This document shows, piece by piece, positions 50,690 to 61,375 of a stretch of DNA of 64,000 nucleotides (position 1 is its first letter; each line of letters starts with the position of its first letter). The translations under genes and the position numbers were made by a program. The notes under the pieces were generated by a model. That model was given only the letters and a program-made list of their open reading frames with translations. It searched no databases and was not told the origin of the DNA. Location of the stretch: positions 434,001 to 498,000 of the forward strand of contig JAYKKI010000127.1 of NCBI GenBank assembly GCA_039881145.1, in the 5' to 3' direction. This DNA is from Druceiella hillmani. Its lineage: Eukaryota; Arthropoda; Insecta; Lepidoptera; Hepialidae.

Positions 50690-51542
50690 AGTAAAATTAT
50701 CAGGCGGCGCACTTGGACTCCTTTCATTTAAATCGTTATTGCCTATTTCTAAAACGTTCTTAAAAGACGTCACATACCCTATATCACTTATATCGACTAC
50801 TTTTTCTTAAGTCATTATTGATTATTTCTAAAACGTTTTAAAAAGGCATTACATACCCTACATCTCTCCGATACTACTTTGACTTAAATCGTTATTGTTT
50901 ATTTCTGTTACGTTTTTAAAAAGCATCACATACCCTATATCTGTCTGGCACTAATTTTATTTAAATCGACTTCTTTTATTTAGGTCGTTATTGCCTATTT
51001 TTAAAACGTTTTAACAAGGCGTCGCATACCTTACATCGATCTTGCGCTACTTTTCTTTAAATTGTCTTCTTTCTCTTAAGTCGTTATTGAATATTTATAA
51101 AACATTCAAAAAGACATCACCTACCCTGTATATATCTGGCACTTATTTTACTTGAATCGACTACATTCACTTAAATTGTTATTACTCCTTTCTAAAACGT
51201 TTCAAAAAGGCATCCTATAACCTCTATCTATTGGGTACTACTTTCATTTAAATCGTTATTGCTTATTTCTCAAACGTTTTAAAAAGGCATACATACCTTT
51301 TATCTATCTGACACTTCTTTCACTTAAATTGACTACTTTCACTAAGTCGTTATTATTTATTTTTAAAATGTTTTAAAAAGGCAACATATACCGTATATAT
51401 ACTAAAATATCTAAAGATTAATGTATACCCTATACATATCTAGTATTACCTTCACTTCAATCGACTACATTTACTAAATCATTGTTATTTTTTCATAAAA
51501 CGTTTTACCCTATATCTACCTGAAACTACTTTATATTAAATG

Positions 51543-51807
51543 GACTATTTTCAAATATTGAATATATTTGGTGTTAATTTTGTAGAAATTCATTATTCAC
51601 AATTAAAGGAAACTACGTGATGTAGTATTATTTCTACTTTCTTTAAGTTCTTTACCACGACCTAGGTATCGTTGTATTAAAGATTCTATTTTTGCTAATA
51701 GCCCACCTGAAGATGTAATACAACGAAACCTAGGTCATGGTAAAGAACTTAAAGAAAGTAGAAATAATAATGCATCACGTAGTTTCACCTAATTGAGACT
51801 ATTTTCA
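51543..51807. mobile_element. Fold-back repeat family, copy C, inside the array
   Basis: Element 51554-51796 (243 bp), flanked by an exact 11-bp target duplication gactattttca at 51543-51553 and 51797-51807. The left end gaatatatttggtgttaatt leads to attcacaattaaaggaaac, cgtgatgtagtattatttct, ctttaagttctttaccacga, cctaggtatcgttgtatta. The right half returns as acctgaagatgtaatacaac, gaaacctaggtcatggtaaa, gaacttaaagaaagtagaaa, catcacgtagtttcacctaa. The arms share about 90 nt, so a transcript of either strand folds into a long hairpin. The surrounding tandem array gives the empty-site sequence, making this the clearest insertion of the family. Confidence 0.92.
51703..51740 (+). ncRNA. Hammerhead-ribozyme-like core (copy C)
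   Basis: Plus strand: CCAC, then CTGAAGA, a short stem-II region tgtaatacaac (2 nt shorter than elsewhere), GAAAC, CTAGG as a tiny stem III, TC as the expected cleavage site, then ATGG for stem I. Conserved core residues CUGANGA, GAAA and UH are present. Stem I has a C-A mismatch next to the core (GTGG in better copies), so this copy is probably weakened. Hammerheads with very short stem III are known in Penelope-like elements and are often active as dimers; activity here is untested. Confidence 0.45.
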
Positions 51808-52110
51808 TTTAATTCGTCATTACTTGTCCCTAAAATATTTCAATAGGTACGTTATATCTATCTGGCATCACTTTCACTTAAATAGACTTCTTTTACTTTA
51901 ATCATTATTATTTATTTTGAAAAAGTTTTAACTAGGTAGCATATACCCTACGCCTATCTGCTACTACTTTCACTTCAATCGACCTCTTTCACTAAAATTA
52001 GTATTACCTTATATCTAAAACGTTCTAAAAAGTATGCGATACTTTTTATCCTTTATCTCCTGACTCTACTTTCACTTAAATCTACTTTTACTATACCCTA
52101 TATCTATTTG

Positions 52111-52805
52111 TGCACTTTCTTAATCAGAACGGAAATTTTATGGGAACCGTTAAAGACAAAAAAACTGAAACACAGAACTTAAAATTTTATAACGTTAGCG
52201 TGTATGTAGTAGAATGTTTCATTTTGAGTTTTGTTGCAATATTCCGAACAGGATAAATTAGATCTATATTATGTGGCAGTTTTTTTTAATATGCAAATAA
52301 CTCTGACTGTCATGATTTAATGAAAGATAAACTAATGACTTAATTTAAATATCGACAAAGAAAGAAAAAAAAATGTAAATAGAATGTGTATCGATAAGTA
52401 AAGTTTAAAAAATGCGTCACTATTTTCCACTCGGTAGCTGTTATATAGACCATATTTATACATTTTAATTTACGTTACTTTGGGTACATCTATAATGTCA
52501 ATAATTTAGTTAAATGACGTGTTCAGAATGCTATTTGCAAATTTCAAAAATCGATTTGTAAGCTTGGTGTAAAATAATCGGTTTGGCATTTTTCGTAAAT
52601 ATATGCAGGTCTTTTTCACACATGTTTTACATATCGAATTTGCTATTAAATAAAGAGCATCCTTCAATAAATATCTAGAATTTCGAGAAAATTTTACCGT
52701 CGAGCACATATTGAAAATACAGCATTCTTCAACATCTTCTATAGTTTGAGTATTGACGAGTTGAAATCGTGAAAATAGGACTGTGTTAAATATCATTTAC
52801 TTCAT
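52111..52805. other. AT-rich DNA; 96-codon minus-strand frame
   Basis: A minus-strand open frame at 52506-52796 has several Cys residues (EECCIFNMC, ICKTCVKKTC) but no recognisable domain. It ends next to the mariner relic. I would not call it a gene without a homologue or transcript. Confidence 0.4.
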
Positions 52806-53245
52806 TATTTCATAAATTGGAGTTTGATGATGCGGCAGTGGAATCTATATTCAGCATATATCAGAGAGTAGGTCCCGATGCTGTCTATGAAGCTACAATA
52901 AGCCGATATTTCCCGCAATGCTGAAAGGGCGGTCAAACGTTAAGGGATGAACCCGGCGCAAATGAAATCACTAATTAACAGAATACCAAACTTTCAATGC
53001 AAGCTTTGGTGACAAAGCTTAAATGCTCTAATGAATAGTAGAGCAATATTTATACGAATTGGGCAAAGGCTTACAAAATTTCAGTATACTACTTCAATCG
53101 GGCCACGATTCTAGAATCAACAGGATCAACTCGAGCCACGCTTTACTGCTTTGCCTAATTTTAAATTTCTATCTCAAGTGGTTTCTTATGAAAGCTGCTA
53201 TGTTAAACGGACCGACAGTCTAGTGAGCAACTCTTATAAGGGGTG
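52806..53245 (+). pseudogene. Mariner transposase relic, N-terminal part
   Basis: On the plus strand from about 52815 one frame reads KLEFDDAAVESIFSIYQRVG, PDAVYEATISRYFPQC, a stop, then KGGQTLRDEPGANEIT, the paired helix-turn-helix start and linker (SLEDEPRSGRP type) of mariner transposases. It continues in broken frames with LSMQALVTKLKC, IYTNWAKAYKISVY (second helix-turn-helix and the LG.WVPH region), RATLYCF and FKFLSQVVSYESCYV, corresponding to the first catalytic motif (VTGDEKW), where the Asp-Glu pair is not intact. The sequence then dissolves. The remaining catalytic part is missing. Terminal inverted repeats not found. Confidence 0.72.
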
Positions 53246-55046
53246 CGTTCTTTTCTTTTAAAGTAAGAAATAATTCCTTATCTTAAGGCAATTCGAGTAA
53301 TATTAACTGCACTATTACTCTCGCTACACAAAATTTCACTAACCGGTAAAACAACATAATCAAAATCATATTTCGTGATCCAAGCATTGCAATTTGTCAT
53401 GCGATATTTATATGATTTTGTCACCTTCAGGACAATATAGGCAAAAACAGTCAAATGAACGATTGTTCACGTGGGTATAAAATTCACAATTGCTGTTTTT
53501 GTAGCGGTTCCATAGAGCATAGTGATAATTAAAAATAGCACCTTTTGCGTGAAAGGAAACTTACAAATTATTACAATTGTACATTGTATCAATACAGTAT
53601 TTTAAATATTAATAAAAAGGGCTATGCATCTACATATCAAAGTAGACAAGGTATATCTGACAAAATATGTCTAAAAACTGCAACATGATAATCTTGGAAA
53701 TCGTTATAGTTTTAAGCTATTTTTCTTCGATACTTTTTGGAAATATTTCAACTCATTATATTCTGCTAATTTTATCGTTAAATCATTTTCTTTCTGATTA
53801 TTTTATATTATATTAATAAGTTACTTAAGAAACTCTATTCAAGCATATTAAATTTGTCTAGATAAAAAAAGTCCTATCTTGTCTCCATTTATATATACGG
53901 GTGACTCCTTGAAATAAAATGTGCATAATTTTGAAAACGATCCTTTAATATCTTTAGAAATGAGTCTATTATTTATTCTATTAGCGAATGAAAAACGATT
54001 ACTTTAGAAAAAAGTAGAGATTCTCCAAAAACTAATCTACGAAAAAGAAGGGATAAAAAAGTTGCTCTATTACGAATGAAAAAATATAAAAAATTGAAAA
54101 GATGGATAGTTAGCATTGCCACACTTCTAGAGTTCCGTCTGCATCCTTGAGTATTAGTAATATTAAAAAGTATAAACGGATAAAGAAATTTACCTTTTCA
54201 GACAATTCTTTTTTATTCCTGGCGTTAGATTAATTAATTTATTTATTTCAAACTCATGCTCTAAATGTTTGCAAAACTATTAGACGGTTTACAAGAAAAA
54301 GTCATTTTGAAATTTGATAAAATAACTCAACTGATTCAACGTAAATATCTTGGTTATATTGTATAGTATATTAGGATAGAAAAATATTAACTGTTATTTT
54401 TAAAACTAGTTTTAATTGCATTCATTCAAGCTTTTGGTAAGCCAGGCTTTTTCTGTAGGCCCATAAATACTTTCGATGTTAATAGATAGATGAGATAACT
54501 ATTTTTTTAAGATTTATTATTATTGTATACAAATTTACTTTACCTTAACACACACGTTAAAACTTGATACGCTTCCAACTCCAAAGATACCAGTCATTTA
54601 TTAGAAGTTGTCAGTCATTCATTCCAAGTTACTCGATTTTTACGCATATATAGTTCTTTTTTCTTTAAAACCTTTCAGGAGACATGGTTTTATGCCAGTT
54701 CAAATTACTATCGAATGTCTTTTACTCCTATTATTTGTGGATGTTAAACCGTACGTTATTTTAACTATGTCTTACGGGAACATACGTATTTGGCGATCAA
54801 TTTACCCTCTAACAAGTGCACAGAGTAGGGATGTGGTGAGTAATTAACAGTGGTTGACTATATATTCTAACCGATAAAAGACGTTCCAAATATAATTATA
54901 GAATTTTTTCAGGTTTTAAGAAAGAGAAACAAAAGGTGAACAAATTACGTTTCTGTTCGTTATTCAATATTTTTTCCGAGCGCTGGAAAATCTATCAAAA
55001 ATAGAAAAAAATTGTGCACAAATAATTTTTAAAAATTAAGTGAACA
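53246..55046. other. AT-rich DNA; 79-codon open frame
   Basis: No gene recognised. The plus-strand frame 54608-54847 includes MPVQITIECLLLLLFVDVKP and ends just past a good splice-donor-like gtgagt (54835-54840). Without a homologue or a matching acceptor it remains a weak exon candidate. Confidence 0.4.
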
Positions 55047-55057
55047 AATATATATAC

Positions 55058-55098
<41 letters not shown>

Positions 55099-55099
55099 A

Positions 55100-55132
<33 letters not shown>

Positions 55133-55162
55133 CACACATATATATATATATATATATATACA
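55047..55162. repeat. Interrupted (TA)n tract
   Basis: TA runs with interruptions (tacg, ttta, tacacaca), about 116 bp. Confidence 0.95.
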
Positions 55163-57270
55163 TATATTATAAAACATAACGGTATTACACGTTTTTCCCC
55201 TTATTAAAATAGGTTTCAAAAATATAAGTCAATTCCATGAAACATCAATTCTCGAAATAGTCTTTATATCTTGATTAAATATATAATTCACACGTTAACG
55301 TAACAAATCGTACACATGAAGGCCGTTTGCAGAAAAGGACGGCGCCCAAAATAGTAGGGCGTCCCAAAGTTTTATTTATGTTGTACGTACTAGTGTTTTT
55401 TTAAAGGAGGCCGTACGTATTAATGCAGTTTCAATATGTTTTGACATATTTCGCCTAGGATATTGAGCTGAATATATTTAGATATTTGGGAATGTGAAAG
55501 TTTGGGGATAATTGAACAGTTTGATCTATTAATATTGGGGTACTGGAGACGAAATCCCGATTAAATTGCACAGAATTTTAGGATCAAAGTTATATTTGTT
55601 AAATCCTAAGACTCACATTGGAATATGAATGCGACTATCTGATGCGACTATTATTTTTTAATGGACTGAATGCGACTATCATTTTTTTAAATTTGGTGTT
55701 CTATTTATTAACAGATTATATTATAAATACAAGTAATGTTTGTTTTAATTAGACTGTGATTAGGCTGTGATAGATGGTTATATCTTTTTAAATTGCGGAA
55801 CCTTCAATAAAAATTACAGATGCAAAAACGATTATAACAAAATTTAAAATTTTAATGATAGGAGTAATCTATCACGTACTACTGGAAATATCAATACAAG
55901 GTTTCAGGACATACTGAAGATATATGCAAAAGTTTGTAAATTTAAGGGTATATAGTGTTTCTATCAAACCATTTAAAATGTTAACAGTGTCTCTTTCACG
56001 AGAGTAACAACATGGTGATTTTTTTTAAAACTACAAAAATTTGAACAATTACTACAATTTTCTTGTAATCATCTGGTCAGATTCTATCAACTATATCTAT
56101 TCTTCAAGATATTTGGTTTAGTAATTTCAAAACAAAGATTCTGGGAGAAACATGTCTTGTAGATTTGGTTGCATATTTATTAGCTTATCAGTACTATGTA
56201 TCATACGCATATATGCATAATATTGGAGATAATCATGATCTTCACGTACCAAATTTCAAGTTTCAGTGCCAAATGGTTTTTGAGAAAATCATACAACGTC
56301 CTTTTATCAAGTTTTAGGCAAAATGAGTAATTTTCTATTTAAATTTTTAACAGGATGTCATAAAAATGTGATCATGGAAGTAAATAAAAAACTTACGCCG
56401 ATTGTTGCTTCAGCTCTGTATATCACAATATCTTTCATTTTTAATTTTATCTATTTATATAGTTATATAGCTTTTAAACGTATTCTTATTTATTTCATGT
56501 ATTTATTAACAATTAATTATAATTTTAGTTGAAATATAACGTCATGTATGCAAATATTGTACATACCAGTGTTTTTCTTCATATTTTTATGAAGTTAATT
56601 GTAAAAAAAATTAATTGTAAAAACAAGTAATAACATCAGACGGCGATGATTTACCGAGTAATATAAAACCAGGCATATTCCTTATAACTATAGATAGAAA
56701 AACTGAATTATTATTCGAAGAGTGTAGATTATTCCTGTGAAACGGATGACACCTGTTAACCAGCTTGGAGTTGTTTATATTGATGGGTACCGCTGTTCCA
56801 AGTTAATAATGGAAGTAAAACATTAACGATCTCCAGAATGGCTGAAAATAGTATGGTATGATAACATGTCCACTAGTTGTGTGAACAGCATGAAAACTGA
56901 TAACATCTTAAGGTTGTAAAAATAATCGATCATCAGAAATATTAAATATATTGAATTTTTAGCTATGTGAATAGTATAAAATGGACAACATCTTACGTTC
57001 AGTAGTAAACACTAATCTAAGATATAAAAAAAAAATTAGTTAAGAATGAAACTTTCGGGTAGAATAAAAACTGAATACTCACTCCATTAAAATTTATCCT
57101 GTACTTTTTACTTTTTCGGAAACGTATATACATGCAGTCGGACAAATATTTCAAAAATGCATATTTTGGATTCCAGTAGTCTTGTATTCCTGGAGACTTA
57201 CTTTGTTTTATTTATTAATTTGTAGACAAGTTTTCCATTGTTTTGTTAAATACACTCATAGAAATATAAT

Positions 57271-57274
<4 letters not shown>
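55163..57274. other. AT-rich DNA without recognised genes
   Basis: No gene seen. At 55336-55371 an imperfect GC-rich hairpin (ggacggcgccc / gggcgtccc) stands out in an AT-rich setting; atgcgactat recurs three times at 55628-55680. Confidence 0.5.

Positions 57275-57320
<46 letters not shown>
57275..57320. repeat. (TA)n microsatellite
   Basis: About 22 TA units. Confidence 0.97.
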
Positions 57321-57322
<2 letters not shown>

Positions 57323-57930
57323 CACATATTTAACATTCAAAACAACTTAGCTTCTAGAGAAAATTGACTGCGATTATTAGGCTGGTAAAATTAATAAAAG
57401 CAAACGGGGAATTAAAACCATATCAAAATTAGATCCAGATAGCATAAATAAAAAATTAATGGTTAGCTTTTTTTTTCGCGTCAAAATATTATAAAAATTA
57501 GGCACGAGTTTTATAGCTCATGTTTTTATTTGACTTTAATATTTTCATTGTTGCCTAGGAAGGTAGATATATCTGTAAAACTAACGAAGTCAGCAATAAT
57601 TGCTTGCGGATATGAATTGAATATTGAAACGATTTATGAATAAAAGTCGCAAACGTTAGCTTGTGAAGTATTATTAGATATTTTTCATCAGTAATAGTTT
57701 TGGTAACCGATTTCCCCTAAACCAGGACGAAACATGATATCAATCGGCTTTTTTTTAGTAGCGATCAATAGTAGGAGTGTGATTGGCATCTTTTGAGATG
57801 CGCTTGATTATGTATTTGTCTTATATTTTATATTGGTTTTGTTGTTGTATTTGTATGCATCATGTATTTCTATGTATTTGTTATGTGTATATATTCATTA
57901 ACCTTGCTCTGGTTTTGAAGGTGGGAATAC

Positions 57931-58242
57931 TCAGAGACCGAATGTGAGCAGATATTCATCAAACTCTTTGTTTGCTTTGGCAAGACTAAAAATTGTTTTG
58001 TCAGACTTCCATATGACTTCCATATCCTCAGAGATCGAATGTGAGCAAATATTCATCAAACTCTTTGTTTGCTTGGGCAAGACTAAACTTTTTTTTGTCA
58101 GAGGCGAGCTTCGGACTTCCATATCCGTCACGACCATGTTCGTGGCAGGCGGCATGTTGGTTTTGGGTCCGAACCAAACATTTGCACTATCATATCTTAA
58201 AATTTTCTGCTCTATGTAGTCGTACGCGGTATAGAGATACAA
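57931..58242 (-). other. Unidentified 103-codon frame over a 97-bp duplication
   Basis: A tandem duplication with 97-bp period covers 57931-58027 and 58028-58124 (gaatgtgagca(g/a)atattcat, aactctttgtttgctt), about 90% alike in the first 65 bp. The minus strand is open for 103 codons across it and the plus strand for 91. As 97 is not a multiple of three, the two copies are read in different frames (KSLMNICSHSISEDMEV and KANKEFDEYLLTFGL), so the long minus-strand frame cannot be an intact ancestral protein over both units. KANKEFDEYLLTFGL looks protein-like and may be a relic. No domain recognised. Confidence 0.35.
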
Positions 58243-58510
58243 ATTTTGTTTTTAATTTGTCATTATAAGTGGCGATAATTTAAAAAAATCAGGCGTTTTC
58301 AAATTCTTTTGAATTTATAGCCTCGTGTCTTTATATGCACATTCTACGGCCAGGATATACAAACTTTTCATTAAAACAGTACTGGTTTCATTGGGATCAA
58401 TTAGTTAATATCTAAAACATGGCCCCGTCTATTTACCTGTTGAGTGCCTAAATTCTATATTCAATGGACACACTTTACCCTTGCGCAGTACGCGATATCC
58501 GTCTGTCTTT

Positions 58511-58554
58511 ACCACGATCTAGGTTTCGTTGAATTACAACGTCTTCAGGTGGGC
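58511..58554 (-). ncRNA. Hammerhead-ribozyme-like core (copy D, best preserved)
   Basis: On the minus strand: GCCCAC, CTGAAGA, C, GTTG-taatt-CAAC (stem II), GAAAC, CTA, GATC, GTGGT. CCAC and GTGG form a 4-bp stem I; stem II is 4 bp with a 5-nt loop; GAAA and the UC cleavage site are in place. One nucleotide (C here, T elsewhere) lies between CTGAAGA and stem II, an extra base relative to the strict consensus; stem III has an A where other copies have G. This is a fragment of the fold-back family at 17.3, 30.5, 51.5 and 61.3 kb. The arm continues a few bases at each side, but the outer part with gtagtttcattt is missing. Confidence 0.5.
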
Positions 58555-58667
58555 AATTATCTATATGGAATGTCCGCTAACCTGAAGATCCCCTAATGGT
58601 GGTCAACCTCAACAAAGTTTTAACTTCCTGAAACCAGTCAACAAAATGATGGTCACGGGTGTTAAAC

Positions 58668-58910
58668 TTACATTTCCAAAATATCAATATCAAAGTTAAA
58701 TTCGACGAACTCTGTTCCAGCATCAGCAGTCTCCAATATTTTTGGTTTATGAAGGTACAAAGCTACACCATTTTTATCTCTCTCTGCTATACCGTTCTTT
58801 ATCAATTTAAGTTTATTTTTGCTTTCCAATGTATATTTTGCTCTTTTCTCAAATGGAGTGTTATTTTTTTCTTGGAAAAAAGTCCAATGAAAATTGATCC
58901 GTGGTAACAC
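58668..58910 (-). other. Unidentified 80-codon minus-strand frame
   Basis: Includes NNTPFEKRAKYTLESKNKLK and ETADAGTEFVEFNFDID, with a charged, protein-like composition. It lies downstream of and on the same strand as the Tigger-like transposase relic (59070-60150), so it might be a continuation or a neighbour relic, but I do not recognise a transposase motif in it. Confidence 0.3.
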
Positions 58911-59069
58911 TAACTTTCATCGCTGCTTTCATTTTGGTCCCATGGTTTCGTTATCCCTACGCATGTACCCGGGAAAACATTAAAGCATTTCATTTTTCTA
59001 GTCTTAATATTTAAGCTCTAACCATCAAATCTTTGTTACGTAGATAATCTATAAAGACATTCAACATCC

Positions 59070-60150
59070 CCAATACCAGCATTTGATTCTTCGTTGTCTT
59101 TTGGCAGCTATTTCAAAATTTACTCTGACAAAAGGATAAATACCAGATGCTTTAAAAAAACTTATTCAAGTATATCAGCGATTTTGCATTAGATTGCGTT
59201 TGAACAGAATCAGCCTTTTCCAAGGCTTTTGTGAACAAAAGTGGAAAAATGTATTTTGGAATAGTTGCTAATCTTGCATTTTGTAACTTAATCAGTGAGA
59301 ATTGTGAGCCAGGCACTTTCCAAAAGCGTTAAATGTGCGTAGATTGGTAGCAAACACACGAAATCGGCTTTATTTACTGCGCACAATTAAGAATGTGATT
59401 ATCAATAAGCGATGAAAGATTATCTCTAATCAGAACTTTTCGACCAGGCAGACATTTTGTATGTGGCCGGAAATATATCTTAAACTAATCTCTAAGTCAC
59501 TAATCGATCCATCCTCTGGGAGTTTGGTTGAATCTGGAGCACTGAAAACATTTTTTGTACAACACAACATTTTTTTTACAACATTTTTTGGCACCCCTTG
59601 TAAACACCTTCTTTCTTGGTGTCGTAAAAATGTATATTTTTGTAAATCACTTAAGGAAGTAAGAGGACACCATCAGCGGATCCACATACTAAGACACTTG
59701 TAGCGACCTTGAAATAATTTTTTTTTCCAGGATATTTAATCCCTTTTCGATATACTCCTTGTTTCTTACAGATGTTATCACTCATATTACATTCACCAAA
59801 GTTAAAAATATTCAAGGCAAGACCTTTGACCATTTTTTCCAAATTATGAAAGTACTCGTTAATATTTTCTCTTAAGACCGACACTCTAACCCTATTTATA
59901 TTGAAGGCCACTCGCTGTAAATAATTTCTTGTGAATTGTGCCTTTCTAATAAGATGTATATGCAATCTTGTATAAGGAATATACCCGAACTTATTCTTTT
60001 TTATCAAGACATAGTTTTGTGAGAAATCTTGCATCTAAGACAGTGAGCGGCAAATCCAAGTCAGTAGCACATTTTGATGCAGGGCGAAGTAAAGAAACTT
60101 CCTTGCTTTCTATGAACACACCAGTTTGAGCACCAGGTTTCTTAATATGA
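59070..60150 (-). pseudogene. Tigger/pogo-like DDE transposase, inactivated
   Basis: Read on the minus strand from about 60150: KKPGAQTGVFIESKEVSLL, LDLPLTVLDARFLTKLCLD (DNA-binding region); then 60034-59651, an uninterrupted 127-codon frame with LRENINEYFHNLEKMVKGLA, NIFNFGECNMSDN, GIKYPGKKNYFKVATSVL and GSADGVLLLP, matching the start of the DDE_1 endonuclease domain. The first catalytic motif is normally NFDE; here the Asp codon is Gly (NFGE). Next in other frames come KVLIRDNLSSLIDNHILN (about 59420; the second catalytic Asp in DNLSSH context, kept), ADFVCLLPIYAHLTLLES (usual FVCLPPNSTHLTQPLD; third Asp lost) and KASGIYPFVRVNFEIA (about 59140). Length and order fit the pogo/Tigger type. 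Ends not found. Open-frame survival over 127 codons suggests moderate age. Confidence 0.82.
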
Positions 60151-61290
60151 CCGCTTTATATTTGTTTTATAAGTTCCAAGTCACGTGATAAATTTTGAGT
60201 TGAGAATTTTGTTAATTTTTTTGGTTAATATTCGATATAGCTACCACAAAATGATGTGCATACATCTGAAATTATATTAAACATTATATATACAAGTAAA
60301 GTTTTGATTCATTGAGAATTCTCAAAAATATGGATTGTATAGGTTTTTTAAATCGTCTTTTTAAAGATGAGCAAAGATGACGTAACTAAAAAAGTAACCA
60401 ACATTAAAAAAGTTAAAAAAACGCGCTATGTTTTGCTAAATTGGCATATACATAAAGAATCAAACTTTCGAACAAAGTTCCCCCCGGAGTTAATGTGACC
60501 CTGGTTTACATTTTTTTAAAGATATATTTTATTTGTTTCTAAAAATTTACACCACTTGAATAATATATAGTATACGTTACTCAATTGAGGTAGTTTTATG
60601 TGTAAGTTTTATTTCCGTGTGCATTTTCTTGAAATGTTTTAACAAAAAAAATATGAGCCCTTTAATATTATAATGCACTACGAGGTAGAAAATTATCATA
60701 AAATCTTAATATATGATTATTCTAAGACGTACAAATACATAGACTAATTTTAAACTAGTAATTTATATGAAATGAGTCCCAGTCAAATGAAATAGAAAAT
60801 AATTCGCTGTAAGGAAATTATATTCTGTAATCGGAATAGAACATAGATTCCGATTAGAGAACAATGCTTCGTACATACCAGAACACGTGTAACCACGTAA
60901 CTTATTTAAGTCTGCTACTTTTATTGAAACTCTAAAGTTCTCTCGGATAATATTATATCTGGGGAACTATTATTTTTCCCTATGTTTTCAATATTGTCAT
61001 TTAAAGATTTTATCATTTATTGAACATAAATTTACACTGGTTAATATACAAATAAAACTGCTAAAATCATGTCCAGAAGAACTATCAAATAAATATACGC
61101 TTACGGATCTTAGAATCACAAATATTATACAAGAGCTATAAAGTCAGGTGATCCTGGTGGAAATCGAATTGAAGTAGAAAATTGATCTAAAAAAATAATA
61201 TTTGAAACGAGATGTGAACTAAAAATTAAAATAATTAAAAATATAATACAATATTCCTTAACGTGGTTGACACACAATTAAACATAATTA
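60151..61290. other. AT-rich DNA without recognised genes
   Basis: Nothing identified. Confidence 0.5.
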
Positions 61291-61375
61291 AAAAAAGTAG
61301 AAATAATACTACATCACGTAGTTTCATTTAAGTGTGAATAATGAATTTCTATAAAATTAACGCCAAATATATTCT
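61291..61375 (-). mobile_element. Fold-back repeat family, copy E (fragment)
   Basis: Contains aaaagtagaaataatacta, catcacgtagtttcattta, gtgtgaataatgaatttcta and aattaacgccaaatatattc: the reverse complement of the left end of copies A and C. Only this end is present; the hammerhead-like core and the second arm are absent. Confidence 0.85.

Larger units (their letters stand above)
50690..52110. repeat. Diverged tandem repeat array, units of about 80-98 bp
   Basis: About 12 units. Landmarks recur in order: cacttaaatcg, a(t/g)tcgttattg, tatttctaaaacgttttaaa, aaggcat, cacataccctatatctatct, ggcactacttt. Spacing between successive taccctat landmarks alternates around 76-83 and 89-98 bp, as if some units lack a block of about 15 bp. 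Divergence between units is substantial, so the array is old. The fold-back element 51554-51796 is inserted in it. Confidence 0.9.

Noticed and set aside
51828..52110. CRISPR-like array (regular repeats with variable spacers)
   Set aside because: The organism appears to be a eukaryote, units diverge along their whole length, and no exact short repeat is kept, so it is a decayed tandem array.
52506..52796. Cys-rich 96-codon minus-strand frame as a zinc-binding protein
   Set aside because: Cys spacing does not follow a known zinc-finger pattern and there is no supporting context.
54608..54840. Possible exon ending at a gtgagt splice donor
   Set aside because: gtgagt is common by chance, the translation matches nothing known, and no acceptor with a coherent upstream frame was found.
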